A stretch of DNA of 64,000 bases from Hanleya hanleyi (GCA_036873755.1 JAVTVY010017408.1:1-64000), one strand, 5' to 3'. Positions 1 through 11,880 are shown, counted from the first letter of the stretch. Numbers and translations: made by a program. Notes: generated by a model not told the origin, from the letters alone.

Positions 1-240
1 TCTCGTGCATAAAATTGCGTTTACGTGGAGAAGCTCAAAGTTTGTAGTATTATTAATGTCTCACGAACGAGTCTAAAACAGTATATCAGCTTATATATCC
101 TAACATGTCGTCACAGCACTTTCCCAGCGAAGATGTATAAGACCATTGTCTCTTATACATGTAAGGCCATTGTCGTCTATGTAATTCTTTACGGTGACCC
201 ATTGACGACATGCTATATTTTTTTAGTTTTGTGTTTATTT
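1..240. other. AT-rich DNA, nothing recognised
   Basis: No gene or repeat is recognised before the palindromic repeat that starts near 243. An 82-codon open frame here has no recognisable motif and is probably chance. Confidence 0.5.
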
Positions 241-242
241 TT

Positions 243-926
243 TTCACTTCTAGGTTTCATTTTTTTGTGTTAGGTTTCATTTTTTTGTTTTAAGTCTATT
301 TCTTTAGTTTTCACCCGAGTGGAAACCTTCTCACCCGGGTGGAAACCTTATCACCCGGGTGTAAACGTTTTCACCCGGGTGAAAACCTTCTTACCCGGGT
401 GGAAACGTTTTCACCCGGGTGAGAAGTTTTTCACCTGGGTGAGAAGGTTTCCACCCAGGTGAAAAGTCACGTGATTGCACTGACTTTGCGGCAAAATGGA
501 GGGTGGTTCATTCAAAAGTATAGATGATGTAAATCAAACTGTCAGACTGAACGTTTATGTTTGCTAATGCAGTCTTGCATGTTTTATATACCACCAAGTT
601 GTATTTTCAAATCCGGGCTCTCTGTGAGCACACGAATTTGTCTTGTCTGAAAAGAGAAAACTAGTCCTGTATAATCTTGTGCATGGGCATTCTGCTGCCG
701 GGCAGATTCGAGAATGGCCGTTTTTTCCACAAAGCCAGTTACCGTCATTTAAACTGCACCGTCATTATATCAGTAAGTTATTTGTGACTCTCACCCGGGT
801 GATAAGGTTTCCACCCAGGTGAGATGGTTTCCACCCGGGTGAGAAGGTTTTCACCCGGGTGAAAACTAAAGAAATATACATACAAAAAAAAAGAAACCTA
901 ACACAAAAAATGAAACCTAGAAGTAA
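243..926. mobile_element. Foldback (MITE-like) repeat with CACCCGGGTG arrays
   Basis: The outer ends are inverted: a left segment containing CACTTCTAGGTTTCAT (about 245-260) returns as its reverse complement at about 911-924. Inside each end lies an array of the 10-bp palindrome CACCCGGGTG, alternating with about 10 bp of GAAACCTT-like spacer (311-464 and 790-867). A spacer of about 320 bp (480-790) separates the arms. No coding capacity is seen. A target duplication could not be identified because the flanks are T-rich. I infer a non-autonomous foldback element; a local satellite with an inverted duplication is the alternative. Confidence 0.6.
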
Positions 927-981
927 AAACATAATCTCAAAACTAATCATGAGTAAATTTGAAATAGCGGCTAGGTGTTCT

Positions 982-1068
982 CATCTTCATTTTATCCAGC
1001 CAATTTCTACGTTCCCACTTCGAAGTTCGAAGTGGGAACGTAGAAATTGGCTGGATAAAATGAAGATG
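982..1068. repeat. Perfect 43-bp inverted repeat (hairpin)
   Basis: Positions 982-1024 and 1026-1068 are exact reverse complements around a single central base at 1025. The 10-mer GGTGTTCTCA occurs at 974-983 and again at 1069-1078, directly flanking and slightly overlapping the hairpin, as a target duplication would. A very small hairpin insertion or a replication-fold artefact are both possible. Confidence 0.85.
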
Positions 1069-1078
1069 GGTGTTCTCA

Positions 1079-1995
1079 GAAAGTCGCGTTTTCTTTCCAT
1101 TTCTTTTTCGCAGTATTATTGAAAGTAATTTATTTTGATAGAGTTTGAACCAAAAATACACTGTCAAAACCAGTGGACGCTAGTGTTCAAATCTGAACAC
1201 TTCTGTAAAATTTGAAAGTGTGTTGAAATAAATCACTATATGTTATCGAAATTGACAATGTGACCGTTCTTGAACAAATTATGAAAAAATGTGCAAAAAA
1301 TTACCCATGATAAGTATTTTAAAACTAGAAAATATATGTGTTCAAATATGATGTGTGTTTAATTATTTTAGGCGTACAATAAGTCACATGTTCAAATGTG
1401 AACACATGTGTTCATATACGAACACCATTTTTAACACAGGTGTTCAAAATTGTGTATATATTTTCTTTATCACAAATGCAAACAAAAATGTCTTCGATAA
1501 TCATCAGCATGTGGTTTTAGTAGTTACTCTGGTCGCACAAGGAGAAAGTACAAACATTTGTTCCTTCTCCTGTATATGTTTAGGGGATTCAGTTATTTTC
1601 CCAATATCATGTGTGTAAATGAAGAAAATGTAGATATACATGTAGGCAAGATAGGTCAGTACTGGAGATTGAAATGGCTCACAAACTCTAATGACCAGTT
1701 ATCTAGCTTGGCATACTTTAATTAGATTTCACGAGAACAAGTTTTTGTACACTCATTTCAAGAAAGAATTGCCTTTTCTATATACATGATATAATAATCC
1801 GTAAAACCTATGCAGGATAACGTGCTGGAATAATTCATCTCACACACGTTAGTGAGATGAGCGCGTGCGACGCAGGTGGCCAGTCACGACGCTGGACATG
1901 TGCTGCTGGTATGATGCGCTCCACCAACGTTAATATCGGTGTTTCGTTGATAGTTGCAATAAAATACTGATTAAAGTAATGATTTAGATTATACG
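1079..1995. other. AT-rich stretch, no gene seen
   Basis: AT-rich DNA with repeated TGTTCAAAT/GAACAC words around 1,185-1,450. No open frame here resembles a known family. Confidence 0.5.
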
Positions 1996-1996
1996 G

Positions 1997-2138
1997 AGAA
2001 AAGAACCCCATATCAACTTGATCATGGAATGAAAATTCCCACTCTCGAGAAGGACAATGAGGTTGGGATGCATTGTCTTCTCAGGATTTTCATCCCATGA
2101 TCAAGTTATATGGGATCCTTTTATTTCCCGAACAAATT
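1997..2138. repeat. Imperfect stem-loop with arms of about 65 bp
   Basis: The segment around CTTGATCATGG (2,018-2,028) returns inverted around CCATGATCAAG (2,095-2,105), and the match extends outward through AAAGAACCCCATAT / ATATGGGATCCTTT. The loop is only about 10 bp. No target duplication was found. Confidence 0.65.
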
Positions 2139-2610
2139 CAATATTAAGAGAAAATAAGAAAAAAATGTCACAATCAACTTTTATATGCACCTAGACTTCT
2201 TCTCTCCAAAACTTATTTAGTTCAAATTTCAAGTTATATATGATACCGGTATAGTAGAATATTACTGATAATTGTTACCGTTTTACACTTACAATACCGG
2301 AAGTTTACACTAACAGTATAGCTGTACATTTTTGTTTTCATGATAGACTAATTAAATACGGTCATGTAGCCTTCGTGTGAACCAAAAGAAACGAAAAGTG
2401 TGACGGATACATTTTTCGAACATGACTGGTTTACTAATGACTATGATATTTCACAGTTCATGTCCCTGGAATGATGACAGTGTGTTTTTGATCAAATGGG
2501 CGGAGGCAGATGAACCAGGTCATCCATAATAGCATTGTTGGAGGTAACGAAGTTCAATAATAGGTGGGTAGGTAGGTAGTTTATTATTATTATTAGCATG
2601 CGATCTGATT
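2139..2610. other. AT-rich stretch, no gene seen
   Basis: Only short low-complexity tracts (for example a TTATTATTATTA run near 2,580) are visible. Confidence 0.5.
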
Positions 2611-2619
2611 GATCCAATC

Positions 2620-4880
2620 AATAAACAATGAGAACAGCGGAATGCCTCCTGTCCGAACCTGTCTGGTGGGGCTGGACGCACATGCCAGCCCATACTACTC
2701 TTGTGCCAATGCCTGGCTTCCATGCCCCTCAGACCACTGGTTCTCCGTATCGCGCTTCAAGACTTCCTATACGACCCGTATTGTGCTTACTATACTACTC
2801 TGCGCGTACGAGCAGTCGATCTATCAGGCGAATGCCTGGCTCCGGGCTCTCGTTTGGTGCAAATCCCATGTCGCTCACCACACTGGTTCTTCATATACCG
2901 CATGCGCAAGCAATCGTGCGCATGCGCAGTCCACCTCACTACTCTAGGGATCAATTTGGTGAAACCACCATGCCGCTCCACCCGTTGGTTCTCTGTATAA
3001 CGCGCCACACAGGATGACGTCTCCAGCGAAAAGGTCAACCGGAAGACACGTGACTCCCGTGCATGCGCGCCCCCCACCGTGCACCCACCGCCCCACGAAT
3101 CCTAGGCAATTTCACTACCACTAACTCATCATATAGCTTGTAGTTCTAAGGATGGCAACTTATGCTATGACCGGAATGACGAATGTATCGCGGCATCATC
3201 TTCATACTAAGGGAAGACAACTCCTGCTGTACAGGTAGCAGTGACCCGGTCGGGCCTCCGAACGATGAAATACGTGAAGCACATGATGCCTGCAATCCGC
3301 ACTTGATCCGTACATGACGCCCACAATCCGCACTGGTTCCGCACATGACGCCCGCAATCCGCACTGGTTCAGCACATGACGCCCGCAAATCCGTACCCGT
3401 TCCGCACTATCATTTTTGCCGCTAGGCGTCAAACAGCGTCTGGATTCAGGTTCCAGATTCAGTGATTCATGGCCCAGAAATAGAGGAGAAGGAGGGGACC
3501 TGAAATGGCACTGAATCGCTAAAGCCTTAAAGCATTTTTCAAGCCTCGCGTCCATCGTGGCGGTTGTGTGCTGAGCTCGTGTATGGTGTATTAGTAAAAC
3601 TGGAGAAATCCAGCTTCCTGATTAGTCTGACCTAAGGTCCTGATTGGTTGAACAAACATACCGGTACTTGATTCTCCTTGGTCCACTCAAGTAATCACAC
3701 AGAACAGCAGGATGCAACATGTTCAGACTTGCAACATGTCCTGAGGGTGCCCATCTTATCCTCAGAAGTAACTTACAGATGCTGTCATCCTGGCTGACCA
3801 ATAACCAATTACCAATAACAAACCTTTCCAGACTGGTCCAGTGAACTCTAGGACGAATGTCCAACTCAAGAGCTCTTGTTCAATGAAAACCCCATGTCTC
3901 TCACCCTACTGGTTCTCTGTATCACTCTACCCCTGCCTACGACCCGATTTACACCTTGCATACTACTACTTGACCGTGCGCGCATACACAGGCTGCCTAA
4001 CTGCCCTAGTGTGAATGTCAGGCTCCCAGGCTCTCGTTCAAGGAAAACCCCTTGTCTCTCACCCTACTGGTTCTCTATGCCACATTCCACACCTTGCTCA
4101 CATAAGCACTCGATCCTGCGTATACTCAGTTCACCTAACTTCCCTGGCCAGAGATGTCAATTTGTCTTTCACCCCATTGATTTTCCGTATCATGCTCCAT
4201 GTTGTCATGCACACAGCCCCTGACATTTAGTCGTCCTCGTTTGCCCTTTCTGCACTACTCCTTGATCTTTGAACTTGTGCCGCCATGTTGGATTGACCGT
4301 TGACCTACTTATGCGATCATCTTGCATGACTTTGGATACGTGGCCTACTTGTGACATCTGTGCAACTCTGCGTATACAACCCGTGTTGGATTTTCTACAC
4401 TACTCTGTGGAATTGCGCACATGATAAGTAAACCTATACTACGCTAGTGGGAATGCCAGGCTCTAGTGCATTCGTTTAGTGCAACCCACATGTCTCTCAC
4501 ACCATTGGTTCTCCGTATCACATTCCACACTTCCCTATTCAACGGATTTGGACTATATATACCACTCGGATGCCGTGCGCGCATACGCATTCGGCCTATA
4601 CGACTCTAGTGGGAATGCCCGACCTCCGGGCTCTCGTTTCATGCAACTCGCCCTACGGGGTCTCCGTAGAAGGCTCTACACCTGTCTACATTACCCCAAT
4701 TAGACTTTCTATACTACTCTTGCTCTTGTCGTGCTCTTGCGCAGTCGGCCCATACTACTCTATTGGGAATGCCGGTCTTCAAGGATCTCGTTTAATGAAA
4801 CTCCTATTTCTCTCATCATGGTTCTCCTTATCACGCCCCACACCTGCCTATACGATCGCCTTGCTGGACTGATAGTGGCG
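2620..4880. repeat. Degenerate satellite array, units of about 130-170 bp
   Basis: Successive blocks repeat the same order of words: GGGAATGCC, GGCTCTCGTTT, CCCATGTCTCTCACC, ACTGGTTCTCCGTATCAC, then ATACTACTCT. Copies are recognisable around 2,640-2,990, 3,870-4,230 and 4,440-4,870. The stretch 3,410-3,870 is not obviously repetitive. Short frames through the array (for example 2,628-3,017) follow the repeat and are not genes. Confidence 0.65.
3290..3407. repeat. 31-bp tandem repeat, about 3.8 copies
   Basis: The unit begins CGCAATCCGCACTGGTTC and ends GCACATGACGCC. Three full copies and one partial copy run head to tail inside the larger degenerate satellite. Confidence 0.85.
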
Positions 4881-5344
4881 CCACCTTCCTCCTCCGCAGT
4901 CAACCTCCGCGACAAAGAGCTGATTTATGCTCACTATACCACTGAAGTGGCTTCTTAGATTATCATACAAAATAAAATTCTCTTCAGATGTTATATCTGC
5001 TATCGAAGCTCTTAGTTCACTGAAATCATGCTGATATATTGCTGTAAAGCACAGAACACACGCCAACGATATATTCTGATTTCTTGAATAGTGTTAAAGA
5101 GAATTACAACTAAAGCGATGTATCCCTGGTATAAATTGTTCTCAGTGGTAAAATTCCTACAGTTTTACCGTGTTAGGAAAGCAGCTAAAGGACAGCAAGT
5201 CGACAACAATCCCTACTCGATGGATATTCATTTTCTACCAGTGCCGGGAAAACACCACAGACTACTTGAAACATCGGCCTTTATTCATTGTTTTTATTTC
5301 GAAGTTCCAACACAATTAACCTGCCATTTCTATGGACACTTCTA
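4881..5344. other. No gene recognised
   Basis: Unremarkable DNA between two repeat arrays. Open frames of 72-117 codons here carry no recognisable motif. Confidence 0.45.
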
Positions 5345-5979
5345 TGTCTTCACGTTGTGCACGTTTAGGCGCAGCCTCTATACACGATTAGGCGCATTTC
5401 CACAGTTAGACGCAAATTTTATACAAGATAGGCGCAACGCATAATTAGGCGCAAAATGATTTCCACGAATTTTCTTTTTCATGACTATATGATCATTACA
5501 CGATTAGGCGCGTTGAACACGTTTATGCGCTGTATGTCTTCACGTTGTGCACGTTTAGGCGCAGCCTCTATACACGATTAGGCGCATTTTCACAGTTAAA
5601 TTTTCTACACGATTACGCGCAAGGCATAATTAGGCGCAAAATGATTTCCACGAATAAGCGCGTTTCCACGATTAGACGCATATTTCTTACACGAATAGGC
5701 GTATTTCCACAATTAGGAGCAAATCTCCTACACGAATAGGCGTATTTCCACAATTAGGAGCAATTTTTCTACACGATGAGGCGCAACGCGGAATTAGGCG
5801 CAAGATGGTTCATATCATTAGGAGCAGTTGCATGATTAAACGCAGCCTCCTTACACGATTAGGCGCATATACACAAATAGGCGCAAATTCCGTACACGAT
5901 TAGACGCATTTCCACTATTAAGCGCAAATTTCGTACACGATTAGGCGCAGTTCCACCAATAAGCACAAATTTTCTATAC

Positions 5980-7055
5980 CAGCGGCGTCGGAACGTAATT
6001 GAAAGTGTGTGGGGGGGGGGGGGGCACTATCACAGCCCAATAGGCGAGGGTCCAGGGGCCGCCTAGGCCCCGGAAGCTCCGGGGTCCTAGATCGCCGGAG
6101 ATGCGTTCTGAGCGTTTTCCCGGAAATAAAACTGATCATACTGCTTGCAGCTTTATGATTCTATTTTCACGATTTTTTCGCAATTTTAAGCACGCATCGA
6201 TATTGAAAACATCGCGCCTCATGCCTGCATACATTTGACTTTCTGGTTATATTAAAAACATGCAAAACGATGACTTTTAGTTCTTGGAAGAGAAACCAAT
6301 ATGCCAACCGATACGACCGTTCACACAAAGATAAAACAAGGAAATCCTCACAGCCCAACAGGCGAGGGTCCAGGGGCCGCCTAGGCCCCGGAAGCTCTGG
6401 GGTCCTAGATCGCCGGACATGTGTTCTGAGTGTTTTCCCGGAAATAAAACTGAGCATAATGTATGCAGATTTATGGTTCTATTTTCACGATTGTTTTCGC
6501 AATTTTAAGCACGCATCGATATTGAAAAAATCATACTTCATGCCTGAATCCATTTGACTTTCCAGTTATATTTAACACATAAAGGAAAACGATGACCTTT
6601 ACATCATGGAACATCAGAACCAATATGATACCGATTCATTTACACAAAGCTAAAATAAGCGATACTCACAGCCTGACAGGCGAGGGTCCAGGGACCGCTT
6701 CGGCACCGGAAGCTCCAGGGTCCCATGTTGCCGGAGATACGTTTTACGCGTTTTCCCGGAAATAAATCTGAACACAATGTATATGGATTTATGGTTCTAT
6801 TTTCACATTCGTTTCGCATAAACATGCATCGATATTGAAGAATATACTTGACTCCATTTGACTTCCTGGTTTAACGCAAACAAAACAGGCCTATAACACA
6901 CCACTACACGTCCTGGCACTCTTATCTGTAATTTTTATGTGGGACATGGTCAGTTAGGAGTGCCGAAAAGTGGGGGGGCCCAAAGATATTCGGGCCCCCC
7001 CCTAAATCAAAAGTGTGGGGGCCCGGGCCCCCTGGCCCCGGTTCCGACGCCACTG
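5980..7055. mobile_element. Non-autonomous DNA transposon, 1,076 bp, 5-bp TSD
   Basis: The left end CAGCGGCGTCGGAAC (5,980-5,994) and right end GTTCCGACGCCACTG (7,041-7,055) are inverted repeats with one mismatch. TATAC lies immediately outside both ends (5,975-5,979 and 7,056-7,060). Removing the element and one TATAC restores a normal minisatellite unit, so the boundaries are firm. There is no transposase. Inside are G-rich tracts at both ends and three units of about 318 bp. CAG...CTG termini with a 5-bp duplication would suit a hAT5-type or Transib-type element; the superfamily is inferred and uncertain. Confidence 0.85.
6031..6985. repeat. Three tandem units of about 318 bp inside the transposon
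   Basis: Each unit begins CACAGCC..A.AGGCGAGGG (6,031; 6,349; 6,667), continues through a GGCCCCGGAAGCTC-like GC-rich block and a GTTTTCCCGGAAATAAA block, and ends with AT-rich DNA. Divergence increases toward the third unit. Confidence 0.8.
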
Positions 7056-7145
7056 TATACGATTAGGCGCAACACGTTATTAGGCGCAATATGTTTACAC
7101 GATTTGGCGCTGACACGATTAGGCGCAATACACGATTAAGTGCCC

Positions 7146-7815
7146 CACAACCTCATAAAAGAAAATTAGGCCAGGAGCCCGTGCGAGATAAGGGGCCTGG
7201 AATTTGCTCTCGGTTGCACCTCGATCTGACCAATTTTTGAACATGTAGTCTTTAAGAGTACGGTATGTGGGTTAGTCCAGGGTGACCATCCTCGCGAGTC
7301 AGTGTATCGATCGATATATTGGATAACCCTCCGCGAGAATTTAGGATTTACCTGGACTTGTGAAGATGAGGGTGACAGGCCGAAGATTCGTGTGGGCATA
7401 AGGTAGCCACAGCGATTTTGCTGTGGGCGATGGTGATACTAATTTTCCAGAAATATAACTGGGGTCGGGGAACGTATAATGGAAGAATCAAAACGATATA
7501 TGTTAAACATCAAAATAGAGCACATGCTTTCCACTATTCCACAGGAGAAGAAAAAGATAATAAATAAAAAACCAACAACAGCAACGTCACAATGATGTCA
7601 TAATTACCCGCATCTGTGAAGGGTAGGGGACAACTTGACTCCACTAATCTATTTGTCATATATACATAATGGAAAGGAATTATGAACAAAAACTTCCTAA
7701 CATCATACTTTAACCTACTGGGTTTAAGTCATAGTACAGAATCCTAGTGGCGAAGGATCATGAATATCTCCAAAACAGCACTCGAGAGGGGTATTGACAA
7801 ATTAGCTTTTTCGTC
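7146..7815. other. No gene recognised
   Basis: Ordinary non-repetitive DNA. A 77-codon minus-strand frame (7,166-7,399) shows no known motif. Confidence 0.45.
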
Positions 7816-7819
7816 CAGA

Positions 7820-8392
7820 TTTTAGCATTTCTCTACGATGTTCGAGCTCTTCCCATCCAACTCAGAATCTTGACAGGGACATATGTGCTGCAATCAAATA
7901 AGGCAGTGTTCAATCAATATGCTGTCGACCCGTCCTGTCGTTTGTGTACTAAAGAAGCTGAGACTCGCACTCACTTCCTAGCTGCATGTGAAATGTTCAA
8001 ATCCACTAGATTCAAGTTCCTGTCACTTCTACAGGTCTCTGTCTGCTCAGACTGCCTGAATCAACTTCGTATCATCTTTCCAATCTCCGAAATGACTGCA
8101 GCTTTCATCATTGACCCCTCAACGTTTCTGCGAGACTGCTCGTGTTTGACAACTGTAATGAGGGTTTTGAGACAATATGTCTACACCCTGCATCATCGAA
8201 GAACTGAACTTCTGAACTCAATGTGAGGTTACTACTCATGGAGCGTGCTACTTGGAACAATCAAATGTCATCACTCCCTTTAACTGCAACTTACCTTTGC
8301 TTGACTGTGAATGCTTATGTACTCCTAACCAGGAGGTGCTCCTACACACAGGAGGGATTTATGAACTATGAACTATGAACTATGAACTATAG
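7820..8392 (+). pseudogene. 5'-truncated non-LTR retrotransposon: ORF2 C-terminus and tail
   Basis: The frame ending at 8,226 matches the extreme C-terminus of non-LTR retrotransposon ORF2 proteins: a segment of the type RILTGTYVLQS followed by a C-x2-C...H-x4-C knuckle (CRLC...HFLAAC). No upstream reverse transcriptase or endonuclease remains, so the copy is 5' truncated. The 3' end is a short tandem tail of GAACTAT repeats (8,357-8,391), the kind of microsatellite tail seen on CR1-like and related LINEs. The clade is not certain. Confidence 0.75.
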
Positions 8393-8912
8393 CACAAAGA
8401 ATTAAACGAGTTTTTCTGGAATAATGTTTTTCGGTCGCCAGAAATATTGGTGGAAGAAATGGTTGGAAATCTTGAAAATCAGCGTTATAATCGTCAACAA
8501 GTACCTTCCAAGGAAGTCATGCCATCGGAGCAGTCAAATTAGTTTGTTTGTTTGATTTCCTGTTGGAGATTTCAAATCTTGCGTTTAGGCGACAGATCAG
8601 TCATTTTTTTAGGTTAACAGCACATTTATTGCAACTTGATTGACCGATGTATTACATCCAGAACTATGTGTAACATACATGTATCAAGCTCTTTGTGGAT
8701 CTTGTGGATGGAAATTCCTAGAATTGCATGGGTAAATGCAATCTAACCACAAAATCTAATCATAGTCATCAAAATTCTCTCTCAATCACGATAGAAAATT
8801 ATGCAAAAACGATCATTGAGAAGGCAACAACAGTTCAATGTATGTAAAAGACTAGGTAAGTCAGTTGAGGTATTCTTACGAAGTCGGCTATCATCTGCAA
8901 ATTGTCCAGTAG
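8393..8912. other. AT-rich, nothing recognised
   Basis: No gene or clear repeat is visible. Confidence 0.45.
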
Positions 8913-8914
8913 TC

Positions 8915-9227
8915 AGTGAGTGAGTGAGTCCATCCGAATAATTTCGTCGGCAAAATAAGGAGAACCGCTGACATTAGAACCTTGATTTTTTGCATGAAGG
9001 TGCATTAGGGGACTGTTACCAGCAAGTTCTGAGCTGACCTACTTTTGATGAAAATTTCTGGTGATTTTTGATGAAAATCACTGGTGATTCTGACTTGGGC
9101 TGTGCCCATCTTCATATAAGCAGGATTTTAACTTGGGGCGGGGGATTTCCAAGAGTTCAGTGCGCGTCGGAGTCCTAATGCCTACCCTAATTCGTAGGTC
9201 CTGTGACGTTAGTCACACTGCCATGTT
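8915..9227 (+). repeat. Dispersed repeat, copy 1
   Basis: Begins with GTGAGTGAGTGAG then TCCATCCGAAT, and ends in CCTGTGACGTTAGTCACACTG. The same sequence recurs in direct orientation at 18,287-18,460 (5' part) and 19,405-19,645 (3' part). An internal GATGAAAATTTCTGGTGATT motif is duplicated in tandem. No coding capacity. Probably a non-autonomous element of unknown type. Confidence 0.75.
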
Positions 9228-10200
9228 ATTAACAAATAATGGCTAAATGTATAACAGCAGATAGCAAAACGAGCGTTCAACATCAGTAGATTATGTTCGT
9301 CAAAGTGAAGGTCATTAGTGTAGGTGAACTTGATGAAAATAGTTTCGAAAAAAGGTCAGCTATAATATCATACTTTAGAAACGAAGAGCGCAAACTAGAT
9401 CAAAGATGAAAATGTCAGTTGAGTCTTCAGAAAAACACATAATAAGTCCGAAAGCTAATTGGCTGTGTTCATTGTCGTCTGTTATGCATGCATATACAAC
9501 TGCACATACTGTTTCTTCCTTTTGATTAATTATCTCCATTAGATTCGCATTACGGATGTATGAACAATTAATGATTGCCCTGTCGCGATGTTTGTTATCC
9601 ATATCTTCGCAGAGTATTAGAATTGACATAGTTATAGACACATGTTCGTTTGTGTCTTCCTTACCCAAACTGAAACGGCATGTATACTCGTCCAAGCTGT
9701 ATGGTCATTATACCCCATGATATATGTATCTCATCGAGGGTATGGTTTCTTAAGTCAGAGGAAATAATGCTATTATGACATTATAGTGAATTGTCGAATA
9801 ACTATGAGAATTTTGTTGTGGAAATATTGGTATATTACAATATGCATCACATTATGAGGACCCATCACTTGTCAGAAAAGAGTAAATACCATAGGGGAAA
9901 AAACCCCTCGTACATCGGTAAATTATGCCACATGTCAAGCTATAAATGAGGGGGGGGGGGGAGAGAATTAAGGTTTAAAGTCGAGGTCAGTGAAGGGGGG
10001 GGGAGCAAGAACATGAGAGTAGGCTACACTACATTGTCGTGGATTGAAGCAATATATACAAATCCAAATAAAGAAGGGTAATAAAAGTTAAAAAGAAACA
10101 AAGATGAGCACGTGGATTGGAGCGATATGCAAAGATGTGGGATGCATCCACGACGTCTGGCGACTAACCATATGACTATACATGAAGTTTTCCATAGGCA
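9228..10200. other. No gene recognised
   Basis: AT-rich DNA with a poly-G run near 9,951-9,961. The 106-codon minus-strand frame 9,375-9,695 has no recognisable domain and I would not call it a gene. Confidence 0.45.
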
Positions 10201-10211
10201 CCCTGGATGAC

Positions 10212-10298
10212 ATTCTCCCAACGTCAGAGTTTGTAACCTCCAAACCGTCGGTAAACAAGACGACAATAGGGGATATACAATCTGATGCCATGAGAATG
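10212..10298. mobile_element. 87-bp deletion derivative of the 1.4-kb element at 61.4 kb
   Basis: About 50 bp at the left and 37 bp at the right are nearly identical to the two ends of 61,394-62,793, joined without the 1.3-kb middle. The ends are inverted, ATTCTC...GAGAAT. The 10-mer CCTGGATGAC lies immediately outside both ends (10,202-10,211 and 10,299-10,308). The different duplications at the two loci show independent insertions. Confidence 0.8.
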
Positions 10299-10699
10299 CC
10301 TGGATGACCGACTGTTAGGAATGAATAAAAAATATAAGTTGACAGACTCTTGGTGCATGTTATTTTGGCATTGCTTAGGATACCATCAGTCAAGGATCAC
10401 ACTCGTGTAAACTTTAATATAGCTATTTTACGCTGCAGTATAACCTGAGAGTAGTAGGAAAAGCGTAAATTGCCTCTTATTTGTGGAGCAGTCACTTCCG
10501 GTTGGGTGGAGCGCTGCCCTCAGCCAATCAGAAGCGAGTATTTTGACCGGGTGCATTATGGGATATATCCAAGATGGCGGCGTCTGCCTTCTGGTTCAAG
10601 ATGGCGGCACGTATGTTCAAGATGGCGGCACGTCCGGTGTCGAAAACTGGCCATTTTGTCGGGATGTGGTCATCTAGTGTCGAAAACTGGACCCGGTAT

Positions 10700-11880
10700 G
10701 GGTCCCGCTAGACGTTTTGGGATCTAGGTGGGCCACTAGTGGTCCGATGGAGTCGTATGAGGTATCAATGTGAAGCATTCGTGGAGGAGCATCCGAGGGG
10801 ATGAGTGTGACGTGGAACTAACGTCATTCTGCGCATGCGCAGTAGACAAAGGATATGGAAATAGACATTTTGGGATCTAGGGGAGCCCCTAATGGGCCGA
10901 TGGAGTTGTATGAGATATCAATGTGAAGCCTATGTGAGCGGGCATCCGATGGGCTGGGTATGGGGTTGAAATATCGTCATTCTGCGCATGCGCGGTAGAC
11001 CAAGGGTATGCAAATAGCCGTTTTGGGGTCTAGGGCAGCCACTAATGGACCGATGAGGTCGAGTGAGGTATCCATGTGAAGCCTATGTGAGGGGGCATCC
11101 CACTGGGTGGATGTGTAGTCGGAATATCGTCATTCTGCGCATGCGCAATAGACAAAGTGTATGGAAATAGACGTTTTGGGAACTAGGTGAGCCACTAATG
11201 AGCCGATGGAGTTGAGTGAGGTATCACTGTGAAGCCTAGGTTAGGGGGCATCCGATTGTGCTAGTGTCTCGGCCGTTGTCCACATTCTGCGCATGCACAG
11301 ACAGGGAATTCTGGGAAAAGGGTGTGGACATAGCCGTGTTAGGGTTTAGGTGAACCCCTAATGATCCTATGGTGTCGTATGAGGTCTTATTTTGAAGCTC
11401 TCGTGAGGGAGCATCCGCCTGGGCTAGTGTGTCGTTCGTTGTCCATAGTCTGCGCATGCGCAGTCTGGCCGTAGTATAGAAATAGACGTGTTGGGGTTTA
11501 GGTGGGCCACTAGTGGGCCGATGGGATCGAGTGAGGTATCCATGTAAAGCAGTCGTGAGGAAGTCTCCAACGGGCTGGGTGTGACGTGGAACTGACGTCA
11601 TTCTGCGCATGCGCAGTAGAGAAAGTGTATGGAAATAGACGTGTTGGGGTCTAGGCGAGCACTAATGGGCCGATGGAGTCGAGTGCGGTATCCATGTGAA
11701 GCCTATGTGAGGAAGCAACCGCCTGGAGTAGTGTCTCGGCCGTTATCCACATTCTGCGCATGCGCAGACAGGGAATTGTGGGAAACAGGTGTGGAAATAG
11801 ACGTTTTTGCGGTCTAGGTGGGCCACGAAGGGTCCGATGGAGTCGAGTGAGGTATCAAAGTGAAGCATTCGTGAAGGGGC
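10700..11880 (+). repeat. Subterminal tandem repeats of about 150 bp with TGCGCATGCGCA
   Basis: The core CTGCGCATGCGCAG or a close variant occurs near 10,830, 10,981, 11,135, 11,287, 11,450, 11,603 and 11,754, a spacing close to 150 bp. Each is followed by GACGTTTTGGGGTCTAGGTG-like and GGTATC.ATGTGAAGC blocks. The same unit, diverged, occurs in Elements 2 and 3. Regular spacing of a perfect palindrome suggests a protein-binding array (inference). Confidence 0.9.

Larger units (their letters stand above)
5345..7145. repeat. ATTAGGCGCA minisatellite, split by a transposon
   Basis: Irregular head-to-tail copies of a roughly 20-24-bp unit of the form (C)ACGATTAGGCGCAAATTT run from 5,345 to 5,979 and resume at 7,056-7,145. 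The interruption at 5,980-7,055 is a separate transposon. The sequences either side of it join back into a normal repeat unit. Confidence 0.8.

Noticed and set aside
2609..3077. Overlapping open frames of 95-129 codons on both strands
   Set aside because: They follow a degenerate satellite; the frames disagree and carry no motif.
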